Assembly: GCA_963580455.1 (NCBI GenBank)
Contig: OY756961.1
Location: forward strand, 10,955,001-11,019,000
Direction: 5' to 3'
DNA: 64,000 nt
Origin: Euonymus europaeus
Taxonomy: Eukaryota > Streptophyta > Magnoliopsida > Celastrales > Celastraceae
Positions 1-12,340 of the stretch are shown one piece after another. The notes under the pieces were generated by a model, which saw only the letters and a program-made list of their open reading frames with translations, was not told the DNA's origin and ran no database searches. The first letter of the stretch is position 1. The number at the start of each line of letters is the position of its first letter. Both the position numbers and the translations under genes were made by a program.

Positions 1-141
1 TCGGACCTTCAAAGATGCTCGGTGTACACGTTTTATTGTTCTTCTATGTCAAATTTTATGAGTATAAGCTTCCAAGATTATTTCGATGCCAAAACACCAA
101 CTTTCTATGACAAATGGACAAAACCGTTAAAAGCTCCTCCA

Positions 142-301
142 TAGAGAGAGTTGAGCAACTTCGGACAATCAAAGTTGCTCGGTGTACACTTTTTATTGTT
201 CTTCTACTTCAAATTTTATGAGTGTAAGCTTCTTAGATTATTTCGATGCAAAAACACCAACTTTCTATGACAAATGGAAAAAACAGTTAAAAGCTCCTCC
301 A
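142..301 (+). repeat. Representative 160-bp monomer
   Basis: This is one complete monomer used as a reference phase. Reading from TAGAGAGAG, it has a dyad block (monomer positions about 12-39), the palindrome TGTACA in CTCGGTGTACAC, a T-rich block ending in a TTCTATGTCAAA-like motif (about 61), a stretch that often holds a HindIII site AAGCTT (about 87), TTTCGATGCCAAAACACC (about 100), TTCTATGACAAATGG (about 122), and a tail AAAACCGTTAAAAGCTCC. Main variants elsewhere are GAAAATGAGCTTCCAGG versus GAGTATAAGCTTCCAAG versus GAGTGTAAGCTTCTTAG in the middle, and TTTCTATGAC versus TTTTAATGAC versus TTTCTTTGAC in the last third. The choice of start is arbitrary. Confidence 0.9.
153..180. other. Dyad (inverted repeat) present in most monomers, example copy
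   Basis: The left arm GAGCAACTT (153-161) and right arm AAGTTGCTC (172-180) are perfectly complementary across a 10-nt loop. The same element recurs about every 160 bp over the entire window. Many monomers carry AAATTGCTC on the right, giving one mismatch, and a subset carries GAGCACCTT on the left. Single strands could form a 9-bp hairpin, and the duplex could extrude a short cruciform. Centromeric satellites of several eukaryotes are known for dyad symmetry. A role in centromere identity or in binding a protein is inference here. Confidence 0.75.
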
Positions 302-3140
302 TAGTGAGAGTTGAGCAACTTTGGACAATCAAAATTGCCCGGTGTACACCTTTTATTGTTCTTCTATGTCAAATTTTACGAAAATTAGCTTTCTGGATTA
401 TTACGATGCCAAAACACCAACTTTCTATGACAAATGGACAAAACCGATAAAAGCTCGTCCATAGAGAGAGTTGAGCACCTTCGGACAATCAAATTACTCG
501 GTGTACACTTTTTATTGTTCTTCTATGTCAAATTTTACGAAAATGAGCTTCCAGGATTATTTCGATGCCAAAACACCAACTTTCTATGACAAATGGACAA
601 AATCGTTAAAAGCCCATTCATAGAGAGAGTTGAGCAACTTCGGACAATCAAAATTTCTCGGTATACACTTTTTATTGTTCTTCTATGTTAAATTTTACGA
701 GAATGAGCTTCCAGGATTATTTCGATGCCAAAACACCAACTTTCTATGACAAATGGACAAAACCATTAAAAGCTCCTCCATAGAGAGAGTTGAGCAACTT
801 CAGACTATCAAAGTTGCTCGGTGTACACTTTTTAATGTTCTTCTATGTCGAATTTTATGAGTATAAGCTTCCAAGATTATTTCGATGCCAAAACACCAAC
901 TTTTTATGACAAATGGAAAAAACCGTTAAAAGCTCCTGCATAGAGAGAGTTGAGCAACTTCGGACAATCAAAGTTGCTCGGTGTACACCTTTTATTGTTC
1001 TTTTAAGTTAAATTTTACGAAAATGAGCTTCCAGGATTATTTTAATGCCAAAACACCAACTTTCTATGACAAATGGACAAAACCGTTAAAAGCTCCTCTA
1101 TAGAGAGAGTTGAGCAACGTCGGATAATCAAAATTGCTCGGTGTACACTTTTTATTGTTTTTCTATGTTAAATTTTACGAAAACGAGTTTCCAAGATTAT
1201 TTCGATGCCAATACACCAACTTTCTTTGACAAATGGACAAAACCGTTAAAGGCTCCTCCGTAGAGAGAGTTGAGCAACTTCGGACAATCAAAGTTGCTCG
1301 GTGTACACTTTATAATGTTCTACTCAGTCAAATTTTACGAGTATAAGCTTCCAAGATTATTTCGATGCCAAAACACCAACTTTTAATGGCAAATGGAAAA
1401 AATCGTTAAAAGCTCCTCCATAGAGAGAGTTGAGCAACTTCGGACAATCAAAGTTGCTCGGTGTACACCTTTTATTGTTCTTTTATGTTAAATTTTACGA
1501 AAATGAGCTTCCAGGATTATTTTAATGCCAAAACACCAACTTTCTATGAAAAATGGACAAAACCGTTAAAAGCTCCTCCATAGAGAGAGTTGAGCAACTT
1601 CGGACTATCAAAGTTGCTCGGTGTACACTTTTTATTGTTCTTCTACTTCAAATTTTATGAGTGTAAGCTTCTTAGATTATTTCGATGCAAAAACACCAAC
1701 TTTCTATGACAAATGGAAAAAACAGTTAAAAGCTCCTCCATAGTGAGAGTTGAGCAACTTTGGACAATCCAAATTGCCCGGTGTACACCTTTTATTGTTC
1801 TTCTATGTCAAATTTTACGAAAATTAGCTTCCTGGATTATTACGATGCCAAAACACCAACTTTCTATGACAAATGGACAAAACCGTTAAAAGCTCGTCCA
1901 TAGAGAGAGTTGAGCACCTTCGGACAATCAAATTACTCGGTGTACACTTTTTATTGTTCTTCTATGTCAAATTTTACGAAAATGAGCTTCCAGGATTATT
2001 TCGATGCCAAAACACCAACTTTCTATGACAAATGGACAAAATCGTTAAAAGCCCATTCATAGAGAGAGTTGAGCAACTTCGGACAATCAAAATTTCTCGG
2101 TATACACTTTTTATTGTTCTTCTATGTTAAATTTTACGAGAATGAGCTTCCAGGATTATTTCGATGCCAAAACACCAACTTTCAATGACAAATGGACAAA
2201 ACCATTAAAAGCTCCTCCATAGAGAGAGTTGAGCAACTTCAGACTATCAAAGTTGCTCGGTGTACACTTTTTAATGTTCTTCTATGTCGAATTTTATGAG
2301 TATAAGCTTCCAAGATTATTTCGATGCCAAAACACCAACTTTTTATGACAAATGGAAAAAACCGTTAAAAGCTCCTGCATAGAGAGAGTTGAGCAACTTC
2401 GGACAATCAAAGTTGCTCGGTGTACATCTTTTATTGTTCTTTTAAGTTAAATTTTACGAAAATGAGCTTCCAGGATTATTTTAATGCCAAAACAACAACT
2501 TTCTATGACAAATGGACAAAACCGTTAAAAGCTCCTCTATAGAGAGAGTTGAGCAACGTCGGACAATCAAAATTGCTCAGTGTACACTTTTTATTGTTTT
2601 TCTATGTTAAATTTTACGAAAACGAGTTTCCAAGATTATTTCGATGCCAAAACACCAACTTTCTTTGACAAATGGACAAAACCGTTAAAGGCTCCTCCGT
2701 AGAGAGAGTTGAGCAACTTCGGACAATCAAAGTTGCTCGGTGTACACTTTATAATGTTCTACTAAGTCAAATTTTACGAGTATAAGCTTCCAAGATTATT
2801 TCGATGCCAAAACACCAACTTTTAATGGCAAATGGAAAAAACCGTTAAAAGCTCCTCCATAGAGAGAGTTGAGCAACTTCGGACAATCAAAGTTGCTCGG
2901 TGTACACCTTTTATTGTTCTTTTATGTTAAATTTTACGAAAATGAGCTTCCAGGATTATTTTAATGCCAAAACACCAACTTTCTATGACAAATGGACAAA
3001 ACCGTTAAAAGCTCCTCTATAGAGAGAGTTGAGCAACGTCGGACAATCAAAATTGCTCGGTGTACACTTTTTATTGTTTTTCTATGTTAAATTTTACGAA
3101 AATGTGTTTCCAGGATTATTTCGATGCCAAAACACCAACT

Positions 3141-5160
3141 TTCTTTGACAAATGGTCAAAACCATTAAAGGCTCCTCCATAGAGAGAGTTGAGCAACTTT
3201 GGACTATCAAAGTTGCTCGGTGTACACTTTTTAATGTTCTTCTATGTCAAATTTTATGAGTATAAGCTTCCAGGATTATTTCGATGGCAAAAGACCAACA
3301 TTCTATGACAAATGGACAAAACCTTTAAAAGCTTCTCCATAGAGAGAGTTGATCAACTTCGGAACATCAAAGTTGCTCGGTGGACATTTTTTATTGTTCT
3401 TCTATGGCAAATTTTATTAGTGTAAGCTTCCTAGAATATTTCGATGCCAAAATCCCAAGTTTCCATGACAAATGGAGAAAACTGATAAATGCTCCTTCAA
3501 AGAGAGATTTGACCAATTTCGGACCATCAAAAATGCTCAGTGTACACGTTTTATTGTTCTTCTATGTCGAATTTCATGAGTATAAGCTTCCAAGATTATT
3601 TCAATGCCAAAACACCAACTTTCTATGACAAATGGACAAAACCGTTAAAAGCTCCTCCATAGAGAGAGTTGAGCAACTTCGGACAATAAAAGTTTCTCGG
3701 TGTACACTTTTTATTGTTCTTCTATGTTAAATTTTACGAGTATAAGCTTCCAAGATTATTTCGATGCAAAAACACCAACTTTCTATGACAAATGGAAAAA
3801 ACAGTTAAAAGCTCCTCCATAGAGAGAGTTGAGCAACTTCGGACTATCAAAGTTGCTCGATGTACACTTTTTATTGTTCTTCTATGTTAAATTTTACGAG
3901 TATAAGCTTCCAAGTTTACATCGTTGGCAAAACACCAACTCTCTATGACAAATGGACAAAACCGTTAAAAGCTCCTCCATAGAGAGAGTTGAGCAACTTC
4001 GGACAATCAAAGTTGCTCGGTGTACACTTTTTAATGTTCTTCTATGTCAAATTTTATGAGTATAAGCTTCCAAGATTATTTCGTTGGCAAAACACCAACT
4101 TTCAATGACAAATGGACAAAACCGTTAAAAGCTCCTCCATAGAGGGAGTTGAGCAACTTCAGACAATCAAAGTTGCTCGGTGTACACTTTTTATTGTTCT
4201 TCTACTTCAAATTTTATGAGTGTAAGCTTCTTAGATTATTTCGATGCAAAAACACCAACTTTCTATGACAAAGGGAACAAACAGTTAAAAGCTCCTCAAT
4301 AGAGAGAGTTGAGCAACTTCAGACAATGAAAATTGCTCGGTGTACACCTTTTATTGTTCTTCTATGTTAAATTTTACGAAAATGAGCTTTCAGGATTATT
4401 TCGATGCCAAAATACCAACTTTCTATGAAAAATGGACAAAACCGTTAAAAGCTCCTCCATAGAGAGAGTTGAGCAACTTCGGACAATCAAAATTGCTTGG
4501 TGTACACTTTTTATTGTTCTTCTATGTTAAATTTTACGAAAATGAGCTTTCAGGATTATTTCGATGCCAAAACACCAACTTTCTATGGCAAATAGACAAA
4601 ACCGTTAAAAGCTCCTCTATAGAGAGAGTTTAGCAACTTCGGACAATCAAAATTGCTCGGTGTACACTTTTTAAAGTTCTTCTATGTCAAATTTTATGAG
4701 TATAAGCTTCCAAGATTATTTCGATGGCAAAAGACCAACATTCTATGACAAATGGACAAAACCTTTAAAAGCTCCTCCATAGAGAGAGGAGAGTTGATCA
4801 ACTTCGGAACATCAAAGTTGCTCGGTGGACACTTTTTATTGTTCTTCTATGTCAAATTTTATGAGTGTAAGCTTCTTAGATTATTTCGATGCCAAAACAC
4901 CAACTTTCTATGACAAAGGGAAAAAACAGTTAAAAGCTCCTCAATAGAGAGAGTTGAGCGACTTCAGACAATGAAAATTGCTCGGTGTACACCTTTTATT
5001 GTTCTTCTATGTTAAATTTTACGAAAATGAGCTTTCAAGATTATTTCGATGCCAAAATACCAACTTTATATGAAAAATGGACAAAACCGTTAAAAGCTCC
5101 TCCATAGAGAGAGTTGAGCAACTTCGGACAATCAAAATTGCTCCGTGTACACTTTTTATT
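3141..5160 (+). repeat. Monomer series recurring at 38.3-45.0 kb
   Basis: The series pairs with the 19-monomer units on the right. The stop-free variant CTCCTTCAAAGAGAG near 3493 has counterparts near 38682, 40280, 41720 and 43318. The GGTGGACAC variant near 3380 and TCGTTGGCAAAACACC near 3920 and 4082 also recur there. From about 4.1 kb to 5.15 kb the match to 43.97-44.98 kb has offset 39825 and includes the same 5-base insertion. On the left the series occurs once; on the right it has been expanded. Nothing other than satellite is present. Confidence 0.8.
4789..4793 (+). other. 5-base GAGAG insertion in a monomer, shared with 44614-44618
   Basis: The usual AGAGAGAGTTGATC is AGAGAGAGGAGAGTTGATC here, that is, five extra bases. 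The identical insertion is at 44614-44618, exactly 39825 bp away. It looks like replication slippage in the GA-rich start of the monomer and serves as a marker of common descent for the two regions. Confidence 0.85.
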
Positions 5161-5189
5161 GTTCTTCTATGTTAAATTTTACGAAAATG

Positions 5190-8100
5190 AGCTTCCAAGA
5201 TTATTTCGATGCCAAAACACCAACTTTCTATGACAAATGGAAAAAACAGTTAAAAGCTCCTCCATAGAGAGAGTTGAGCAACTTCAAACAATCAAAATTG
5301 CTTGGTGTACACCTTTTATTGTTCTTCTATGTTAAATTTTACGAAAATGAGCTTCCAGGATTATTTCGATGCCAAAACACCAACTTTCTATGACAAATGG
5401 AAAAAACCGTTAAAAGCTCCTCCATAGAGAGAGTTGAGCAACTTCGAATAATAAAAGTTGCTCGGTGTACACTTTTTATTGTTCTTCTAGTTCAAATTTT
5501 ATGAGTGTAAGCTTCTTAGATTATTTCGATGCAAAAACACCAACTTTCTACGACAAATAGAAAAAAACAGTTAAAGGCTTTTCCATAGGGAGAGTTGAGC
5601 AACTTCGGACTATCAAAGTTGCTAGGTGTACACTTTATAATGTTCTTCTATGTCAAATTTTATGAGTATAAGCTTCCAAGATTATTTCGTTGGCAAAACA
5701 CCAACTTTCTATGACAAATAGACAAAACCGTTAAAAGCTCCTCCATAGAGAGAGTTGAGCAACTTCGGCAATCAAAGTTGCTCGGTGTACACTTTTTATT
5801 GTTCTTCTATGTTAGATTTTATGAAATGGAGCTTTCAGGATTATTTTGATGCCAAAACACCAACTTTCTATGATAAATGGACAAAACCGTTAAAAGGTCC
5901 TACATAGAGAGAGTTGAGCAACTTCGGACAATCAAAATTGCTCGGTGTACACTTTTTATTGTTCTTCTAAGTTAAATATTACGAAAATGAGCTTTTAGGA
6001 TTATTTCGATGCCAAAACACCAACTTTCTATGAAAAATGGACAAAACCGTTAAAAGCTCCTCCATAGAGAGAGTTGAGCAACTTTGGACAATCAAAATTG
6101 CTCGGTGTACACTTTTTATTGTTCTTCTATGTTAAATTTTATGAAATAGAGCTTTCAGGATTATTTTGATGCCAAAACACCAACTTTCTATGATAAATGG
6201 ACAAAACCGTTAAAAGCTCCTACATAGAGAGAGTTGAGCAACTTCGGACAATCAAAATTGCTCGGTGTACACTTTTTATTGTTCTTCTATGTTAAATTTT
6301 TCGAAAATGATCTTTTAGGATTATTTTGATGACAAAACACCAACTTTCTATGACAAATGGACAAAACCGTTAAAAGCTCCCCCATAGAGTGAGTTGAGCA
6401 ACTTCGGACAATCAAAGTTGCTCGGTGTACACTTTTTATTGTTCTTCTACTTCAAATTTTATGAGTGTAAGCTTCTTAGATTATTTCGATGCAAAAACAC
6501 CAACTTTCTATGACAAATGGAAAAAACAGTTAAAAGCTCCTCCATAGAGAGAGTTGAGCAACTTCAGACCATCAAAATTGCTTGGTGTACACCTTTTATT
6601 GTTCTTCTATGTTAAATTTTACGAAAATGAGCTTCCAGGATTATTTCGATGCCAAAACACCGACTTTCTATGACAAATGGAAAAAACCGTTAAAAGCTCC
6701 TCCATAGAGAGAGTTGAGCAACTTCGGACTATCAAAGTTGCTCGATGTACACTTTTTAATGTTCTTCTATGTCAAATTTTATGTGAATAAGCTTCCGAGA
6801 TTATTTCGATGCCAAAATCCAAGGTTTCTATGACAAATGGAGAAAACTGTTAAAAGCTCCTTCTTAGAGAGAGTTCACCAATTTCGGACCATCAAAGATG
6901 CTCGGTGTACACGTTTTATTGTTTTTCTATGTCAAATTTTATGAGTATAAGCTTCCAAGATTATTTCGATGCCAAAACAGCAATTTTCTATAACAAATGG
7001 ACAAAATCGTTATAAGCTCCTCCATAGAGAGAGTTGACCAACTTCAGACAATCAAAGTTGCTCGGTGTACACTTTATAATGTTCTACTAAGTCAAATTTT
7101 ACGAGTATAAGCTTCCAAGATTATTTCGATGCCAAAACACTAACTTTTAATGACAAACGGAAAAAACCGTTAAAAGCTCCTCCATAGAGAGAGTTGAGCA
7201 ACTTCGGACAATCAAAGTTGCTCGGTGTACACCTTTTATTGTTCTTCTACTTCAAATTTTATGAGTGTAAGCTTCTTAGATTATTTCGATGCAAAAACAC
7301 CAACTTTCTATGACAAATGGAAAAAACAGTTAAAAGCTCCTCCATAGAGAGAGTTGAGCAACTTCAGACAATCAAAATTGCTTGGTGTACACCTTTTATT
7401 GTTCTTCTATGTCAAATTTTACGAAAATGAGATTCCAGGATTATTTCGATGCCAAAACACCAACTTTCTTTGACATATGGACAAAACCGTTAAAAGCTCC
7501 TCCATAGAGAGAGTTGAGCAACTTCGGATAATCAAAGTTGCTCGGTTTACACTTTTATTGTTCTTTTATGATAAATTTTACGAAAATGAGCTTCCAGGAC
7601 TATTTCGATGCCAAAACACCAACTTTCTCTGACAAATGGACAAAACCGTTAAAAGCTCCTCCATAGAGAGAGTTGAGCAACTTCGGCACATCAAAGTTGC
7701 TCGGTGTACACTTTTTATTGTTCTTCTATGTCAAATTTTATGAGTATAAGCATCCAAGATTATTTCGATGCCAAAACACAAACTTTTAATGACAAATGGA
7801 AAAAACCGTTAAAAGCTCCTCCATAGAGAGAGTTGAGCAACTTCGGACAATCAAAGTTGCTCGGTGTACACTTTTATTGTTCTTTTATGTTAAATTTTAC
7901 GAAAATGTGCTTCCAGGATAATTTCGATGCCAAAACACCAACTTTCTATGAAAAATGGACAAAACCGTTAAAAGCTCCTCCATAGAGAGAGTTGAGCACC
8001 TTCGGACAATCAAATTGCTCGGTGTACACTTTTTATTTTTCTTTTATGTTAAGTTTTACGAAAATGAGCTTCCAGGATTATTTCGATGCCAAAACACCAA

Positions 8101-8960
8101 CTTTCTATGACAAATGGACAAAATCATTAAAAGCCCCTTCATAGAGAGAGTTGAGCAACTTCGGACAATCAAAATTGCCCGGTATACACTTTTTATTGTT
8201 CTTCTATGTTAAATTTTACGAGAATGAGCTTCCAGGATTATTTCGATGCCAAAACACCAACTTTCTATGACAAATGGACAAAACCATTAAAAGCTCCTCC
8301 ATAAAGAGAGTTGAGCAACTTCAGCCTATCAAAGTTGCTCGGTGTACACTTTTTAATGTTCTTCTATGTCGAATTTTATGAGTATAAGCTTCCAAGATTA
8401 TTTCGATGGCAAAACACCAACTTTTAATGACAAATGGAAAAAACCGTTAAAAGCTCCTCTATAGAGAGAGTTGAGCAACTTCGGACAATCAAAGTTGCTC
8501 GGTGTACACCTTTTATTGTTCTTTTATGTTAAATTTTACGAAAATGAGCTTCCAGGATTATTTTAATGCCAAAACACCAACTTTCTATGACAAATGGACA
8601 AAACCGTTAAAAGCTCCTCTATAGAGAGAGTTGAGCAACTTCGGATAATCAAAGTTGCTCGGTTTACACTTTTATTGTTCTTTTATGTTAAATTTTACGA
8701 AAATGAGTTTCCAGGATTATTTCGATGCCAAAACACAACCTTTCTTTGACAAATGGACAAAACCGATAAAGGCTCCTCCGTAGAGAGAGTTGAGCAACTT
8801 CGGACAATCAAAGGTGCTCGGTGTACGCTTTATAATGTTCTACTAAGTCAAATTTTACGAGTATAAGCTTCCAAAATTATTTCGATGCCAAAACACCAAC
8901 TTTTAATGACAAATGGAAAAAACCGTTAAAAGCTACTCCATAGAGAGAGTTGAGCAACTT
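5190..8960 (+). repeat. Monomer series recurring at 52.5-56.0 kb
   Basis: Rare variants pair the two stretches. TTCAAACAATC at 5283 matches 52621 (offset 47338). GCTTCCGAGATT at 6791 matches 53810, and the rare TTCTTTTATGATAAATTTT at 7561 matches 54580 (both offset 47019). The change of offset by 319 bp, two monomers, falls between about 5.7 and 6.0 kb: the left stretch has two more monomers than the right one. AAGGTGCTCGGTGTACG at 8811 matches 55831. Monomers here are more mixed than in the 7-kb units, with several one-base indels such as CGGTTTACACTTTTATTG near 7545. Confidence 0.85.
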
Positions 8961-10100
8961 CGGACAATCAAAGTTGCTCGGTGTACACCTTTTATTGTTC
9001 TTTTATGTTAAATTTTACGAAAATGAGCTTCCAGGATTATTTTAATGCCAAAACATCAACTTTCTATGACAAATGGACAAAACCGTTAAAAGCTCCTCTA
9101 TAGAGAGAGTTGAGCAACGTCTGACAATCAAAATAGCTCGGTGTACACTTTTTATTGTTCTTTTATGTTAAATTTTACGAAAATGTCCTTCCAGGAAAAT
9201 TTCGATGCCAAAACACCAACTTTATATGACAAATGGACAAAACCATTAAAAGCACCTCCATAGAGAGAGTTGAGCAACTCCGGACAATCAAAGTTTCTCG
9301 GTGTACACTTTTTATTGTTCTTCTACGTTAAATTTTACAAAAATGAGCTTCCAGGATTATTTCGATGCCAAAACACCAACTTTCTTTGACAAATGGACAA
9401 AACCGTTAAAGGTTCCTCCATAGAGAGAGTTGAGCAACTTTGGACTATCAAATTTGCTCGGTGTACACTTTTTAATGTTCTTCTATGTCGAATTTTATGA
9501 GTATAAGCTTCCAAGATTATTTCGATGCCAAAACACCAACTTTTAATGACAAATGGAAAAAACCGTTAAAAGCTCCTCCATAGAGAGAGTTGAGCAAATT
9601 CGGACAATCAAAGTTGCTCGGTGTACACCTTTTATTGTTCTTTTATGTTAAATTTTACGAAAATGATCTTCCAGGATTATTTTAATGCCAAAACATCAAC
9701 TTTCTATGACAAATGGACAAAACCGTTAAAAGCTCCTCTATAGAGAGAGTTGAGCAGCGTCGGACAATCAAAATTGCTCGGTGTACACTTTTTATTGTTC
9801 TTTTATGTTAAATTTTACGAAAATGTGCTTCAAGGATAATTTCGATGCCAAAACACCAACTTTCTATGACAAATGGACAAAACCGTTAAAAGCTTCTCCA
9901 TAGAGAGAGTTGAGCAACTTCAGACAATCAAAGTTTCTCGGTGTACACTTTTTATTGTTCTTCTATGTTAAATTTTACGAAAATGAGCTTACAGGATTAT
10001 TTTGATGCCAAAACACCAACTTTCTTTGACAAATAGACAAAACTGTTAAAGGCTCCTCCATAGAGAGAGTTGAGCAACTTTGGACTATCAAAGTTGCTCG
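8961..10100 (+). repeat. Satellite monomers between the 5-9 kb series and the 14-monomer unit
   Basis: This is about seven ordinary monomers. AAATGATCTTCCAGG at 9661 and GAGCAGCGTCGG near 9753 pair with 56041 and about 56133 at offset 46380. The left side holds four more monomers (639 bp) than the right between about 8.96 and 9.6 kb. No gene or other element was seen. Confidence 0.8.
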
Positions 10101-12340
10101 GTGTACACTTTTTAATGTTCTTCTATGTCAAATTTTATGAGTATAAGCATCCAAGATTATTTCGATGGCAAAAGACCAATATTCTATGACAAATGGACAA
10201 AACCTTTAAAAGCTCCTCCATAGAGAGAGTTGATCAACTTCGGAACATCAAAGTTGCTCGGTGGACACTTTTTATTGTTCTTCTATGTCAAATTTTATGA
10301 GTGTAAGCTTCCTAGATTATTTCGATGCCAAAATCCCAAGTTTCCATGACAAATGGAGAAAACTGTTAAAAGCTCCTTCATAGAGAGATTTGACCAATTT
10401 CGGACCATCAAAGATGCTCGGTGTACACGTTTTATTGTTCTTCTATGTCAAATTTTATGAGTATAAGCTTCCAATATTATTTCGATGCCAAAACACCAAC
10501 TTTCTATGACAAATGGACAAAACCGTTAAAAGCTCCTCCATAGAGAGAGTTGAGCAACTTCAGACAATCAAAGTTGCTCGGTGTACACTTTTTATTGTTC
10601 TTCTACTTCAACTTTTATGAGTGTAAGCTTCTTAGATTATTTCGATGCAAAAACACCAACTTTCTATGACAAATGGAAAAAACAGTTAAAAGCTCTTCCA
10701 TAGTGAGTGTTGAGCAACTTTGGACAATCAAAATTGCCCGGTGTACACCTTTTATTGTTCTTCTATGTCAAATTTTACGAAAATGAGCTTCCTGGATTAT
10801 TACGATGCCAAAACACCAACTTTCTATGACAAATGGACAAAACCGTTAAAAGCTCCTCCATAGAGAGAGTTGAGCAACTTTGGACTATCAAAGTTGCTCG
10901 GTGTACACTTTTTAATGTTCTTCTATGTCGAATTTTATAAGTATAAGCTTCCAAGATTATTTCGATGCCAAAACACCAACTTTTAATGACAAATGGAAAA
11001 AACCGTTAAAAGCTCCTCCATAGAGAGAGTTGAGCAAATTCGGACAATCAAAGTTGCTCGGTGTACACCTTTTATTGTTCTTTTATGTTAAATTTTACGA
11101 AAATGAGCTTCCAGGATTATTTTAATGCCAAAACATCAAATTTCTATGACAAATGGACAAAACCGTTAAAAGCTCCTCTATAGAGAGAGTTGAGCAACGT
11201 CGGACAATCAAAATTGCTCGGTGTACACTTTTTATTGTTCTTTTATGTTAAATTTTACGAAAATGTGCTTCAAGGATAATTTCGATGCCAAAACACCAAC
11301 TTTCTATGACAAATGGACAAAACCGTTAAAAGCTTCTCCATAGAGAGAGTTGAGCAACTTCGGACAATCAAAGTTTCTCGGTGTATACTTTTTATTGTTC
11401 TTCTATGTTAAATTTTACGAAAATGAGCTTACAGGATTATTTTGATGCCAAAACACCAACTGTCTTTGACAAATGGACAAAACCGTTAAAGGTTCCTCCA
11501 TAGAGAGAGTTGAGCAACTTTGGACTATCAAAGTTGCTCGGTGTACACTTTTTAATGTTCTTCTATGTCAAATTTTATGAGTATAAGCATCCAAGATTAT
11601 TTCGATGGCAAAAGACCAATATTCTATGACAAATGGACAAAACCTTTAAAAGCTCCTCCATAGAGAGAGTTGATCAACTTCGGAACATCAAAGTTGGTCG
11701 GTGGACACTTTTTATTGTTCTTCTATGTCAAATTTTATGAGTGTAAGCTTCCTAGATTATTTCGATGCCAAAATCCCCAGTTTCCATGACAAATGGAGAA
11801 AACTGTTAAAAGCTCCTTCATAGAGAGATTTGACCAATTTCGGACCATCAAAGATGCTCGGTGTACACGTTTTATTGTTCTTCTATGTCAAATTTTATGA
11901 GTATAAGCTTCCAAGATTATTTCGATGCCAAAACACCAACTTTCTATGACAAATGGACAAAACCGTTAAAAGCTCCTCTATAGAGAGAGTTGAGCAACGT
12001 CGGACAATCAAAATTGCTCGGTGTACACTTTTTATTGTTCTTTTATGTTAAATTTTACGAAAATGTGCTTCAAGGATAATTTCGATGCCAAAACACCAAC
12101 TTTCTATGACAAATGGACAAAACCGTTAAAAGCTTCTCCATAGAGAGAGTTGAGCAACTTCGGACAATCAAAGTTTCTCGGTGTATACTTTTTATTGTTC
12201 TTCTATGTTAAATTTTACGAAAATGAGCTTACAGGATTATTTTGATGCCAAAACACCAACTGTCTTTGACAAATGGACAAAACCGTTAAAGGTTCCTCCA
12301 TAGAGAGAGTTGAGCAACTTTGGACTATCAAAGTTGCTCG
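10100..12340 (+). repeat. 14-monomer higher-order repeat (2240 bp), copy 1
   Basis: GGTGGACAC at 10261 recurs at 12501, the rare CTTCCAATATTATTTCG at about 10469 recurs at 12709, and the GTTGGTCGG variant near 11694 recurs near 13934. All are 2240 bp (14 x 160) apart. Inside the unit a 5-monomer block (about 11140-11940) is repeated immediately (about 11940-12740) with an 800-bp shift; the two differ, for example, by GTTGGTCGG against GTTGCTCGG. A related but single 9-monomer stretch lies at 56520-58080. Confidence 0.85.

Larger units (their letters stand above)
1..3140 (+). repeat. 9-monomer higher-order repeat (1440 bp), two copies plus a partial one
   Basis: Diagnostic variants recur at a 1440-bp spacing. 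TAGTGAGAG occurs at 301 and 1741, the tail AGCCCATTCATAG near 611 and 2051, and TTTTAAGTTAAATTTTACG near 1001 and 2441. Within each copy a 159-bp monomer with GAGCACCTTCGG and a one-base-shorter CAAATTACTCGG is present (about 473 and 1913). Copy one therefore covers roughly 120-1560 and copy two roughly 1560-3000. A single related copy lies at 36940-38330, pairing with 150-1540 at offset 36788. Boundaries are uncertain by up to a monomer because neighbouring monomers are alike. Confidence 0.85.

Noticed and set aside
160..176. CENP-B-box-like sequence TTCGGACAATCAAAG
   Set aside because: It matches the TTCG and central A of the mammalian box but lacks the required CGGG, and it lies within the dyad. 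No functional CENP-B box can be claimed.
3380..3628. 82-codon open frame repeated near 38569, 40167, 41607, 43205 and 45290
   Set aside because: The recurrence follows the higher-order repeat, not protein conservation. The frame stays open because CTTCATAG became CTTCAAAG in that monomer. Other frames of 60-76 codons, such as those near 15153, 21266, 22829, 28303, 29866, 58493 and 62652, have the same origin, with an extra T keeping some of them open.
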